From positions 27,592,339 through 27,656,338 of the forward strand of contig OX453281.1 in NCBI GenBank assembly GCA_949710005.1: a DNA stretch of 64,000 bases, in the 5' to 3' direction. Source of the DNA: Ricordea florida. Taxonomy: Eukaryota; Cnidaria; Anthozoa; Corallimorpharia; Ricordeidae. Positions 10,307 to 21,900 of this stretch are shown here, piece after piece (positions within the stretch are counted from its first letter, which is position 1; every line of letters starts with the position of its first letter). Under the pieces are notes generated by a model. That model was not told the origin of the DNA. It did no database searches and was given only the letters and a program-made list of their open reading frames with translations. A program made the translations under genes and the position numbers.

Positions 10307-12005
10307 CTACACCGACGTTCCCGGTCAAAACAAACTGCAAACGATAAAGAACAGACGAAGGTCGATGAAAGCCAACCTGACGAAGAAGTTAACATCATAG
10401 AGAATTTCATCGAGGGACGGAAAAACCGTAAGTTGATTGAACTTGCACTTACTCAATTTAATAGAGCATGGGATCAATTGATAGAGAACCATGAAGAATT
10501 TGAAACTTTGTGCATTATTGACGAGGAACTGCAAAACGCCGACACATGGTTGCTAGAATTCCATTAGTTGTTGAAGAACTTATCTGTAGAGCTGTCGATT
10601 ATCAGGAAGACAGAATAGATAGTGGGGGATCTGAGTTAAATTCCCCAATAGCAGCCAGGAAATCTAAACAGGTTGACCAAAGCGATATTACTTCAGTCAC
10701 TAGCGTTGGCCATAAGAGTAACAAAGAGAGTGGTAGCAGGCTAAGCAGGACAACTTCTTCCTGGTCCAGCAAACGTGCAAAAGCAACTGCAAGGGAAGCT
10801 GATCTCGCTAAATTGAAAGTGGAGCAGCTAAAGGAGAAAGCTCGATTAGAGGCCAAAATAGCGGCACAAAAAGCCCAACTCGAGGCACAATTAACGATCA
10901 AAGAAGCAGAACAGGAAGCAGATAGGAAAGAAAAAGAGGCACTGCTTCTAAGGGAAGAGATACATGAGGATGACATTGTCGAGCGCTTAAAGGATTTTGA
11001 AGATGATTCCTCGGTGGCAGAAAAATCAGACAAAATAAAGATTGTTAAGTCAATGACCCAAACTAAAAAAGAAGACCGCTCTAAAAAGGATACCAAGTGC
11101 ACTACGCAGAAAGTTAAGGAGTGACTAGCTGATGTGAGCCCGGAGGAAGAACCAGATGACTTGACAAAGTAGATTATCCCAAGGTCAGCGTTGGTGTCTT
11201 CTCTCCCCAAACGTAACTTACCTGTATTCAGTGGGGATCCATGTGATTGGCCAAATTGGTATGGAATGTTCAAAGCACTGGTACATGACCAGCGACTTTC
11301 CAAAACACAAAAGATGATCTATCTTAAAGCATCATTAAAGGGAACGGCAGAGACAGCCGTTGCAGGAATGTCCTTTGATGGGACAATGTATGACGAAGCT
11401 ATAAAGGAGCTGACTTGTCGGTTCGGAAACCCAGGACTCATTTCAAAGTCCTTAATTAGCAAGCTGTTGGAAATGCCAGCACTCAAAGATGAAAGCACTT
11501 CAAGTCTGAGGTCATTTGTTGGCACCTTGCACAACCTTGTGAGGACATTAAAAACTTATGGTCATGGAGCAGACTTGAAGGCAGCAGCCAACATGCAACA
11601 TGGCATGGGAAAACTACCTCCAGCAATTTCTGAAAGGTGGAGCTGGAAAAAGCTTGAGCTACAGCCAAAGGGGGTTGACCTCCCAGATCTGGATAAGTGG
11701 CTGGAAACAGAGATCCAAGTCAAAGAGATGGCGTTTGGTTGTTCCAAAACGGAAGACTCTAAACAAGATGGTGAGAAGTCCAAACCATATCCAAACAGAT
11801 CAAAATGGTCCAAAAAGCAGAAGGACACTCCCAACAACACGTTCGCAGCTTCAGGGGCCAAAACAGAATGTATCATTTGCAAAGGAGACCATGGGATCAC
11901 GTTGTGTGAAACTTGGAAGAAGGCAGCCGTGAACGATCGCTGGCAGTTAGCGAAGAAGTTCTGCTTGTGCTTTCGATGCCTTAAAAGGAACCTCCGGATC
12001 GGGCG

Positions 12006-12445
12006 TTGTTCACTGAAAGGGTAGCCCTGCAAATGGTACTAGTAATCCTGGAAGGGAGAAATGGAATCAGGATTAAAGCAAATGCTTTCCTTGACGGAGG
12101 TTCTGGATCATCATACCTGAAAGAAGAAATAGCCGACATGTTGGGTCTGGAAGCTGAGCGTAGATCACTTCGTGTATCAGTCTTTGGAGCGAAGTCAGTT
12201 GTCACGGATAGTAAAACTGCGTCTGTACACCTTGAGAGTTTGGATGGTGGCACTAAGAGAGAAGTTTCCTTATGGACTGCCCCGAACATTTGTGAGATGA
12301 AAGCGGTAGATTGGTCTCACAGTCCAAGAAGTTTAAATCATCTTGGTGATCTTTAGATCCCAAAGCCAGTTGGACATGGAGAAGTCGATATACTCATTGG
12401 GAGTGATTATTATGAGGAACTTCTACCACTTGAATAGGAAAACCA
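12006..12445 (+). pseudogene. BEL/Pao aspartic protease region
   Basis: This frame, shifted from gag, contains FLDGGSGSSYLKEEIADMLG, the pepsin-like retroelement protease motif with GGS at the position of the usual T/S-G-S. It continues in another frame through GHGEVDILIGSDYYEELL near 12372-12430. Stops and shifts break it, so no active protease is expected. It lies between gag and the reverse-transcriptase start, as in intact BEL/Pao elements. Confidence 0.65.
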
Positions 12446-12599
12446 GGAGAGCCAGTGAGGGTAAAGACACCGCTTGGATGGGCTATTGTTGGACATGTTC
12501 CAGAAGAAACGGACGAGTGTCAGGTTGCCAACCACGCCTACACGTTCCGTGTAAACCGTACCCCAGAAACGAGAGCCGATGAACTAATGCGGAAGATGT

Positions 12600-13030
12600 G
12601 GGATTAAGAGGTGATCGGCATCACAGACCAGAACAAGCCTTGCACAACCGAAGAAACACTTGCTGCACGAAAAGTTGCAGAGTCACGGGGTTACACCCAT
12701 GGCCGATATGAAGTGGCAATCCCCTAGATTGATGGCAAGCCGCCGTTGTATTGTAACAGAAAGAGTGCCAAAGACCGACTCAACTCCCTTGAGAAACACC
12801 TTCATCGAAGGCCAGATGTCGCCAAGAAATACTGCGAAGTGATGGAGGCAAACGTAGCCAAGGGATACATAAGGAAGTTGGAGCCCGGAGAAATTGATGA
12901 TGGGCCGAGTTGGTACCTTCCCCATTTCCCTGTTGTGAGGGAAGATAAAGAGACGACTAAAGTGAGAATAGTTTATGACTCAGCAGCAAAATATCGAGGA
13001 ATTAGCCTTAATGCGCCGATAGGGAACTTA
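12600..13030 (+). pseudogene. BEL/Pao reverse transcriptase N-terminal fragment
   Basis: Frames in this stretch read LHRRPDVAKKYCEVMEANV, then GPSWYLPHFPVVRED and KVRIVYDSAAKYRGISLN, the entry part of a BEL/Pao reverse transcriptase. The rest of the palm (including the catalytic Asp pair) and RNase H are absent because the sequence jumps to the integrase near 13030. Confidence 0.7.
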
Positions 13031-13039
13031 AAGAACTTA

Positions 13040-13403
13040 TTCAGTCAGTCGACCAAGAGACGATTGTGGATGACAGTGCCAACAAAGGAATTAAATGGAA
13101 CTGGAACCCTCTGAAGGTTCTCACTTCGGGGGAGTGTCTGAGTTGCTGATTAAAGTAGCCAAGAAGTCCTTCAAGGCCATAGTTGGAAATTCAGGACTGA
13201 ACGATGACGAACTTCAAACCGCGTTAAAAGAAGTACAAGCGATGATGAACTCGAGACCTCTCGGTTATGAAGGAACAGACCCGCGTGACGAACCTGTGTT
13301 GACGCCTAGCCATTTTCTGATCGGGCAGCTGGGAGGACAGTTAGCCCCTCGAGTGACAGATGAGATAGCATTCAACCCTAAAAGGAGATGGAGGTTGGTT
13401 TAG
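13040..13403 (+). pseudogene. BEL/Pao integrase C-terminal fragment
   Basis: The frame at 13095-13403 has SHFGGVSELLIKVAKK, then EVQAMMNSRPLGYEG and LTPSHFLIGQL, which is the end of the integrase core and the following DUF of BEL/Pao pol. It directly follows the reverse-transcriptase entry region, so roughly the middle two-thirds of pol has been deleted. Confidence 0.7.
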
Positions 13404-13477
13404 AGTCTGGTGAAGACATCCTGGAAGCGGTAGAGAGAAGAGCTGACGAACCCTCAGACACTCTTCGGGGGAAGGAT

Positions 13478-13770
13478 GGAGAGTCGACCGAATCGACTAG
13501 TGACATTTTTGAGCTGTTGCGTGACTGTTTCGAAGATGAGACGAGAACAAAAGGAGAGATGGAAGATGAAAATGTCGTCGTGTTTTCATGAATTTCGATT
13601 ACGCGTTATTTGTATCCATTTATATACCGCACATATCCTCTAATTGTCCATGGTGGTTTATACTTCTTACTCTAGGGTGAGATAGGAAGTCAGCTTGTAG
13701 CCTAACTAATCAATAAACTGTGATTTCTCACTTGAGTCAAGTATTGCTGGTAGCTCTCGGGCTACATTAA
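13478..13770 (+). repeat. 3' LTR-like direct repeat of the BEL element
   Basis: The first 145 bp match 9140-9332. The rest continues past the point where the left copy diverges and includes AATAAA at about 13711, a plausible polyadenylation signal. The true LTR borders could not be fixed. Confidence 0.5.
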
Positions 13771-15838
13771 CGTCTTCGAACAAACTTGAATGTGTCAATT
13801 CACATTGCTGTTGGTATTATATGTTTTATATATATGGTGAGTATACCCAGTCCAGGTGAGTATCCCAGTTCTCATGAATCTTATGCCAAGCAATGTCAGC
13901 CAGCTTTTCCGGGCCTTGTAATCCCTTGTACGAAGGGTGGCAGTGATTTAGTAATTCTACCGTCACAAGGAACTTTTGAGATTTAGTTTCATGCAGTTTG
14001 TTACCGCCAAGCTTTTAACACTATTATACCCTCGATGGAACACCATGATCTGCAGATTCCGGTACACTTAGGTACGATCACAAGCACCTTTGACCAGCAT
14101 ATTGTGATCCGGGTAGACTGTCTATATATCTTTTACACAAACAAAGAATCAAACAAAATAGGAAATCAGAACCATGTCTTGCGGTATCCCTCTTTAGATG
14201 CTAACATTCGGTGACAAAGCCATCCGCAACTACTCTTATTGTTTCCTGTTTCTAGGCGGAGGCTACTAATCCATCAGTGGATAGCATAAGAATTAATTTG
14301 GCGTGACTGCAGCTTATCGCAAAATGAAAGGGAGTGGACTCCCCGCATCAAATCGTTCTTGAACTCAAGGGAGAAACACTTGTTAAAAGTCTGTGGCCTC
14401 GTCCAACCGTTGAAACCAAAGATGATACATCAATTAAGTAAGGAACGCTGTGGTTGTGTGTGTACGCCACGTGGACTGGACCAGTGGCCAATTTCAACTC
14501 TTGCTCTAATGACATACAGAAATGTTCCTTAAGGATATTGGTCTCGACTGATTCTGTGATTAGCAAGCTTCCATAGCCGAAGTGTTTAACGATTAAACAG
14601 TTTGGTTATGATCACTGCAAAGCAAAAATGGAATTGTTGGGACCTGGAGCAGTATGCTTCAGCTCGTTTAAGAACTTTCTAGCAATGTGCAGTTTACCCG
14701 CCAAACTTTGTTGCAAGTGATAGCAAACATATTCCGCTATAGAGACGATAGGTCAGCTACAGAAACGTATCCCTTTTATTAAGAGTATGTTGAGCGTCAC
14801 TTTCCGTTCAGCAGGGAAGAACATCTGAGACGAGTATGGAGAAATCCACCCTGACGAAATTTGTCGGCAAGTCATCCTATAAGCAGTTCGTTTCTTATAT
14901 CTTCTTTCACATTAACTCTTCGACTATAACCCGTCAAAAAGATTTGTCTTCCAGATATTTGAGAAATTCCTCTTCAGCAGGTTTTTTTTGGCCGTTTGCA
15001 GTTGTCAGGGGCTTATGTGGGGCGTGCTTAAACTGCTAAGCAGACTGTCACAAAAATCCACTACAATTTCAGCATCTCTTTTTGAGACCGTACTTGTACA
15101 ATTTCTCCTGTATTCCTCTTAGTCAATCAGAATCGAAACATTTGTTGAGGTGCATGGAGGTGTTTTGCCGGTTGGCATAGGTCGGGCGAAGGGATGGGGG
15201 AGGGGGGTTGTGGAAGGGTTTCTTTGCTTTTATTCCGGCCCTTGGACTATTTAAATTTTCAGTAATTTTACGCAGGAATTTAGTTCTGTTCTAGCTAGAC
15301 CACGACGAACATGTACACCTCCTTGCTTGTTTCGGCTGGATTTATCTCCACCTTTCCCACCGACACCAGAAAATCAGGAATTCAAAATCCAAGTCCAATT
15401 CTTAACCTTCGTAATTTCCAATGCGAAAATAGCGTAGCAAAAATGGGCATCTCAATGTTTTCCAAATATCTCTTTTTCAAAACATTCTTAAATCCCCGAT
15501 TTCAGTTGACAACTTGACATTCCAAGTATCACTCGAGGATCACAAAAATTGGGATCATTTCACGACCGGGGTCGTTTCGGGACCTGTGGAGGTCTCCAGA
15601 CCAACGTTTTTGTTGGAATTTTAACATATTACCTTTTTGTAATGGATCTCTGTTGTTACATTACCGTTCTCCTATCTGTCATTGGCTTTTGACCAATGGC
15701 GAGGAAATTTAGCCATTTTGTTCATTTATTTTGTCAATCTCCTAATTCGTGTTGTAAAGAGGCTATGTAATTTCTTTTTCGATAGCGAAATCGATCTTTT
15801 GATTCCAAAATGGACTATGTTGTGAACCCTATCTGGAG
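13771..15838. other. Non-coding stretch, nothing recognised
   Basis: Only short AT-rich open frames without motifs. No clear repeats or inverted ends found. Confidence 0.45.
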
Positions 15839-15839
15839 C

Positions 15840-16332
15840 CGGTTTAAAGTACATTGCTTAACATCTCTTCCTAGTCAAGGCTACCAGCACCGTCTTCTCA
15901 AGAGCTGCTTTGGTCTTTCGGCCCTCTGGTGCCCGCACTGGTTACGAACCTTCAGTACTTGGTTCTGCATTACCTTGGGTAGAATAGGTAGATCCAACTG
16001 TCCTTCGACCCTATCTCCGGTCCAACAAGCCATCCTTGTACAACAAGCCATCCTTCTCTGTTATCTTGCTCCACTGCTGTAGCCGTCTCCTTGCTGGTTT
16101 TGTCTCCCGTGCTCTCTCCCTCTTGTTGCGTCCCAAATACCGGTAGTAGATCAACCGTGCTATGGTTGGGTCGTCCTTCTGCACCGCCATCTCCTCCTTA
16201 GTGACAGTTGGTAAGGACGTAGACTGCTGGTCTGCTGACAGGTTTGGTTGAATTTCGGCCATCGCGGCTGCTGCTGATGCTAGTTTCTCTCTCACTTCGT
16301 CTGATAGGTGGGTGGACGCTGCCGTATTGGCC
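15840..16332 (-). pseudogene. Gypsy-A pol: linker and integrase zinc-binding region
   Basis: On the minus strand the frame reads from THLSDEVREKL through DDPTIARLIYYRYLGR, the linker between RNase H and integrase in Gypsy elements. After a frameshift it reaches a degraded H2C2 finger (CGHQRAERPKQLLRRRCW). It is the continuation of the Gypsy-A remnant at 24281-26650: removing the TIR element between 16342 and 24271 plus one duplication copy puts the RNase H side in the same frame as this one. Confidence 0.7.
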
Positions 16333-16341
16333 AGTACTACG
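16333..16341. repeat. 9-bp target-site duplication, left copy (AGTACTACG)
   Basis: Matches AGTACTGCG at 24272-24280 in 8 of 9 positions. Flanks the 7.93-kb TIR element. Confidence 0.75.
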
Positions 16342-17235
16342 TAGTCTCCTCCGCAGCCGTTATTAGGATCGTCATGCAACGCTTCTCCTCCACTAACGGC
16401 TGCTTAAATCTGAACTCTATTTGTTTCCGCGGATTAGCCAATCGCAACATCCCTCACATATTCCTGAGGCGGTCGCGCCAAGACTAAATTGTCCAATCAC
16501 AACTCGTGTTCTATCGGCTACGGATAGTGAAAGTGGATTGAGGAGGGAGAATATCCCAGTGTTTTCGGGTTACCAGGAGCGTGGCTGTTGAATGATCGTT
16601 GAAGAACGATGTTGTTCAATGATGTATACAATAGAAAGTTATGTGCCGTGGCTATTGATGAAGCTTATGTTATAAACCAGTGGCAAGTTAAGGGTCAATT
16701 GGACGCTTGTTTTTGTTTGTCAATTCCGCTTCTGAAGTTACATTTTTGATAGGAAATCCTGTGTGAATTAATTTACAAGTACTGTAGGTATTGAAATCGT
16801 AAGCTTGTGACTTCACTTTTCGCGCCCGGGATATTTTTATTAAGCTTGCCTGAGAAGAAAAAGCATAAGCATAATACACAGGCCGAAGACTTATTTGCTG
16901 GCGAGCCTTGGCGATACAGCTCACTATTTGAGAAGGTCGGCGGTGTTCCATATCATATAAGCGTTGAAAAATCTCGATTTTTCGGATGTCAGATTCGGGG
17001 CATGCGCAGTTTGGCGTTTTTGTTATGTTACGTCACAATTATTTCTTCTGCACGTTTCACCGCAATGCTGGCGGTTGACAAGTCCGGAAGAGTTGAAAGG
17101 TGAGGGATTTTCCTTATTTCGATTGCCTACATATTTCTAAATGCCCGGGGAAGTATTCGTAAAGGTCACGGTCAGTTTAGTGATGAATCGCGAGGACGAC
17201 ACGAGGTTTTCATGAGTTTGTCTGCCTTACTATGA

Positions 17236-17685
17236 GACCAGTTGTGGCCAATTCGGCAATGGTGGTTTGAAAAAATCGATTGCGTCTTTCGTCATGGAGG
17301 TTATTTGTTCCTCAATACACTTCAAACGGGGCAACCACTATATAAAGAGACTTTCCCTCTGAGTAAATTACCGCCTCCAGCTTGCCTGTCTTCGGAGATA
17401 TTCGTGAAAGGTCAATTGGAAAACAGATCTGTCGCTGAACTGAGTTCTGAGCGCGTCAAGGGGAAGCACAAGGTTACTAGCTCGCCCGTTGAGGCTAAAT
17501 CTTTGACCGTTCAGTCAAAAAGTCTGTCGCCCGTTGAGGCAAAATACTCGACCGTTGAGTCACAAAGTCTGTCGCCCGAGGAGACACAACAGTCGGCCTT
17601 AGAATTTATGCAACTGTTTTGTTCCCAGAATGAACTGGACTTCTTTGTTATTGTTATTACCTTCTTGAAGTCAGTTTTATCTTAA
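17236..17685 (+). CDS. Unidentified open frame inside the 7.93-kb TIR element
   Basis: About 149 codons, open from just after a TGA at 17233-17235 to TAA. There is no ATG near its start, so it may be an exon preceded by a short one: ATG at 17065, then 13 codons to a GT donor (AGTTGAAAG|GTGAGG). The middle holds two or three imperfect copies of a short motif, SPVEAKSLTVQSKSLS and LSPVEAKYSTVESQSLS. I recognise no family. It could be a captured host exon or a decayed element gene. Confidence 0.3.
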   Translation, partial: DQLWPIRQWWFEKIDCVFRHGGYLFLNTLQTGQPLYKETFPLSKLPPPACLSSEIFVKGQLENRSVAELSSERVKGKHKVTSSPVEAKSLTVQSKSLSPVEAKYSTVESQSLSPEETQQSALEFMQLFCSQNELDFFVIVITFLKSVLS

Positions 17686-18510
17686 ATATCTGAGAATTGT
17701 TTACACCAAGATCTTACAGTTACAGTTACGCTTAAATGTCACAATGAATGTATTAAATTGTTCATTCCTTTCTAATATTGATGTTGCAGTTTCAATTGTG
17801 TCTGAACAGTATTTCACACCCTTCACACTACATACACTTCTCTTGAACTCAGAACTTCCCTTTAAAAATAACACGATAATTGTAGAAATACTCCAAAAAC
17901 ACGCTTTGAAAACATACCAAAGCGTTAGAGCATAAATAAATAGTTGCCACCAAATCTCCTTCCAAATACCACCATCTTTTTACTACGGGAATATCCAGAG
18001 GATCTTGAACTAACCTAATTTTCTGCTTACCCCTCCTCTTTTCCAAACCACTTCCCCTCGCCAGCACTCGCTTTCACATTGAAATTTCTAGTTTATATCG
18101 ATAAATAGTGGATTTGGGCAATTCCTATGTGAATTTCCTTTACAACTCGCGTACACGAATTATCAATATATTAAGCGTACTTCATTTGTTGTACACAATA
18201 AATATTTGATTTCAAGCATTAGTTTATCACAAGATGGCAACATAGCAGCATTTCGAGACTGTTATTCTCAGCTTTCCTCAACATCGAAGGGTTGTATTTT
18301 GAGCACAAGCCAGTTATTTCTTTTGACGCAATCTTCAAGACCTTTTCAATTACGTGTTGTCGTAGTGGTCATTATTCTGCTTCCGCGATTTGCGATGGAA
18401 CGCCATGAGCCAAGGCCTTTTCAACGTACTCGTTAGCCGATGATAAAGTATTGTTCACATTTTTACTCCGATACTTAAAGGACACTTTGACTTGACTCGT
18501 ATCACGAGAG

Positions 18511-18681
18511 CCATGGACAGAAATCGGCGTCGGTGTCAACATTGAAAGGGGAGAAGGTCCGTTCAGTTGTGCATTTGGAAAAGCACCAGACCAGACCAAA
18601 GGGATGACATTGAACAGGTCATAAGCAGAAACCCAGCGGCGTTCTGCCAGCATAAATTGGCGTTCCAAACACATCCGAATC
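18511..18681. repeat. Tandem repeat unit, left part (split by Gypsy-B)
   Basis: AATCGGCGTCGGTGTCAACA through CACATCCGAATC matches 23349-23518. Together with the copies at 23296-23580 it forms a roughly 218-bp tandem repeat into which Gypsy-B inserted. Confidence 0.7.
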
Positions 18682-18881
18682 TGTGACGAAACTAATGTGG
18701 TTTATCTAGAAACCACAAGGGCTGACCGAAATAGTTTACGTGTCTGCGGTATCTATTACCGGAAATAGTTTAGATTTTTCACTAGCCACTCCTAGCACAT
18801 GTATTACTTGTTTTTCTATCTGCTCTACAACATTATTATTAAACGTCATTTGCTAAAGAAAGTCTCTCGCGTGTTGTTACA
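18682..18881 (+). repeat. 5' LTR of Gypsy-B
   Basis: 200 bp, TG...CA ends. The only difference from the right LTR that I find is A versus G in AAACGTC(A/G)TTTGC near the end. Confidence 0.92.
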
Positions 18882-18899
18882 TGGTGGCAGCGAGTGGAG
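18882..18899 (+). promoter_or_regulatory. Primer-binding site of Gypsy-B
   Basis: TGGTGGCAGCGAGTGG starts immediately after the LTR, and TGG is the expected complement of a tRNA CCA end. I did not identify the tRNA. Confidence 0.65.
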
Positions 18900-18954
18900 A
18901 GCTATAGTGGTACTATATTACACATAGTTTCTCATCAACGCAAGAGTTAAAAGA

Positions 18955-21900
18955 ATGGCATCGGGATACTCCCTACCACCTCCAGCGCACCTCGAGATTC
19001 ATGACTCGAACGCTGCGGAAAAGTGGAAAAAGTTCCTGTTAGCATGGGAAAACTACGCTCTCGCCACAGAGCTCAGCGAGAAGTCCCAGCCAGTACAAGT
19101 AGCCACACTCTTGACAGTGATAGGCGAAGAAGCAAGAGAGGTGTACTCGACCTTCAACGACTGGGTAAACGAGGGAGACGACAAGAAAATCGGACCAGTA
19201 CTAAAGAAACTAGGAGATTACTGCGAACCGCGCAAGAACATTCCCTTCGAAAGATATCGCTTCAACCGACGTATTCAAGAGCCAGGAGAGACTTACGACC
19301 AGTATCGCACGGCACTTCGAAAGTTAGCCGAGGGTTGCAACTTTGCAACAATAACTCCCGAAGAAATACTTCGCGACCGCCTGTTGTTTGGAATTCGTGA
19401 CAACAAACTCAGAGAGAGATTGTTAAGGGAGACAACATTAACACTCGCCAAAACAGACGAAATCTGCAGGGCATCCGAGAGCACAACTGCTCAGATGAAA
19501 CTTATGGAAAAAGAAGAGAATCCATCAAGCACCGTAAATGCAGTCAGAGAAAAAAGCAAGAACCTTAAAGTGCCAAGAAAACGAAATCTCAAAGGCAAGG
19601 ACTCCCAACACGGAAAGCCCAAAGAATGTGAGAGGTGTGGCTCTGTTCATGATTACGCAAAGAAAGAACAATGTCCGGCTTTCGGCAAGACGTGTTTGAA
19701 GTGCGGTAAACTATCGCATTTTGCAGCTAAATGTCGCAGTAAGAAACGAGACAACAACACTCGCACGTTTGTTAGAGCTGTCGACGACGATGTCAGCGAA
19801 TCCGAGGTATTCTACGCCGACATGATATCAGCAGTAGATCTGGATGATTCCCAACTCGTGACACTAAAACTGGAGTCTGGCAATTATCTGCGGTTTCAAC
19901 CGGACACTGGAGCACAGTGCAACGTAATTCCGGTGAGCCTCTACAAGAAAGCCACAAAAGACCACAAATTGGAGCGCGTGACACCACTGAACACTCAACT
20001 CTCAGCCTACGGTGGTTCGAAATTACAAGTTGTGGGCCAAGTTCGTATTACCGTGTGGCGTGACGACTACAGATGTCAGTTGGATTGTAAACTTGTTGAC
20101 AACAACACAATCCGCCCCCTCCTTGGACGAAAAGCCTGTGTGGGCATGAAGATCATTACATACACTGACAATGATCAATTAAACAAACCACAAACAGGAA
20201 ATGCCCCAGTGTACTCGCTCGAAACGGCAGCAAAAGTAACGCAAGCGCCCATTACCAAAATGGCCCTGATTAAGAAATACCCGCAAGTTTTCGGCGAAGG
20301 TGTCGGAAAGCTGGCCGGTGAACACCATATTAGAATTGACAGCACCGTTAACCCTGTACAGCACGCACCGCGTCGCGTACCTGTGGCACTCAGAGCTAAA
20401 GTAAAAGAAACCTTAGAAGACTTGGAGAAACAGGAAATCATTGCACCCGTGACCTGTCCCACAGCATGGATAAGCTCCATGGTAACTGTACCGAAGAAAA
20501 ACGGAAAACTACGCGTATGCCTGGACCCCAGGGACCTCAACCGTGCCGTCCAACGCGAGCACTACCCTCTCCCAACAATTGAAGACATTGCTACTCGACT
20601 CCACGGCGCGAAAGTCTTCACAAAGCTCGATGTACGAAACGGATTCTGGCATGTGGCCCTTGATGCAGAGTCGTCCTACCTGACAACCTTTCACACCCCG
20701 TTTGGACGTTACCGTTGGCGACGCCTGCCTTTCGGTATCAGCTCAGCTCCTGAAGTCTTCCAACGCAAAATGCACGAGCTCATTGAAGGACTTTCAGGCA
20801 TCGAAGTCGTGGCAGATGATTTTATCGCAATTGGTTGCGGAAACACAGTTGAAGAGGCCATTGATGACCACGACACAGTCCTGATTAGATTCCTGGAACG
20901 CTGCAAAGAGCGAGGCGTTAAGCTCAACACGGACAAGCTCAACCTCCGACTAACGGAAGTCCCGTTCATCGGACACGTCGCCACAGACAAAGGTCTATGT
21001 GTAGACCCCGCCAAAGTCCGGGCGATCAGCGAAATGCCAGCACCCACAGACAAGGCCGGAGTTCAGAGATTGCTGGGACTCGCACAGTATCTCAGCAAGT
21101 TCCTACCACGTCTGTCTGACATCACAAAGCCATTAAGAGAACTCACCCAGAAAGACGTACAGTGGACCTGGGAAACTGCCCAAGAAGAGGCATTGGTGGC
21201 GCTAAAGAATGCTGTCATGACTACCCCAGTCTTGCGCTACTACAACCTAGAGGAAGAAGTCACGCTCCAGTGTGACGCCTCTCAGTTTGGGTTAGGCGCC
21301 GCCCTATTACAAAACGGACAGCCGGTGGCCTACACATCGCGTGCTCTTACAGATGCAGAAACTCGCTATGCCCAAATAGAAAAGGAACTGCTCGCAATCG
21401 TTTTTGCGTGCGAACGTTTTGAGCCGTATGTGTACGGCCGTGACGAAGTCCATGTGGAAAGCGACCACCAGCCCTTAGAGTCAATCTTTCTAAAGCCACT
21501 CCACTCAGCACCTAAGCGACTCCAGCGAATGTTGCTGAGACTCCAAAAGTACAGCCTTCGAGTGACTTACAAGAAAGGTCACGACATGTTTCTGGCCGAC
21601 ACCCTGAGCAGAGCTTTCCTCCCAGAGGTCAACGCCTGTGAGTTCACGCAAGAGCTCGAGGAAGTGGATCACACAGCCTCACTACCAGTCAGTGACGAGC
21701 GTTGGCAGCAGATCAGACATGCATCGGCAGATGATCCTGTGTTACAGCAGCTACGTGCTACTATACGCCGGGGATGGCCAGAAACCAGATCCGAAATTCC
21801 GGAATGTCTCTACCCCTACTTCGACATGAGAGATGTGCTGACTGTCCAGAACGAACTCGTCTTCAAAGGACAACTTCTCGTAGTACCAGCCTCCCTACGT

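Larger units (their letters stand above)
9401..12024 (+). pseudogene. BEL/Pao retrotransposon gag, broken and split by a foldback element
   Basis: A Met at 9401 opens a short frame that stops near 9472. After a shift the coding sequence reads up to the foldback insertion at 9505 and resumes in frame at 10316. From 10546 one frame runs to 12024 with two premature stops (11122-11124 and 11170-11172). It holds a charged, Lys/Glu-rich coiled-coil segment (10740-11000), a DUF1759-type gag core (PVFSGDPCDWPNWYGMF through RSFVGTLHNLVRTLK) and a Cys-rich knuckle (CIICKGDHG...CLCFRCLK). In BEL/Pao elements this protein packages the element RNA. Not functional as it stands. Confidence 0.75.

Noticed and set aside
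10602-11303. 233-codon minus-strand frame rich in Ser
   Set aside because: It is the antisense shadow of the Lys/Glu-rich BEL gag coiled coil on the plus strand.
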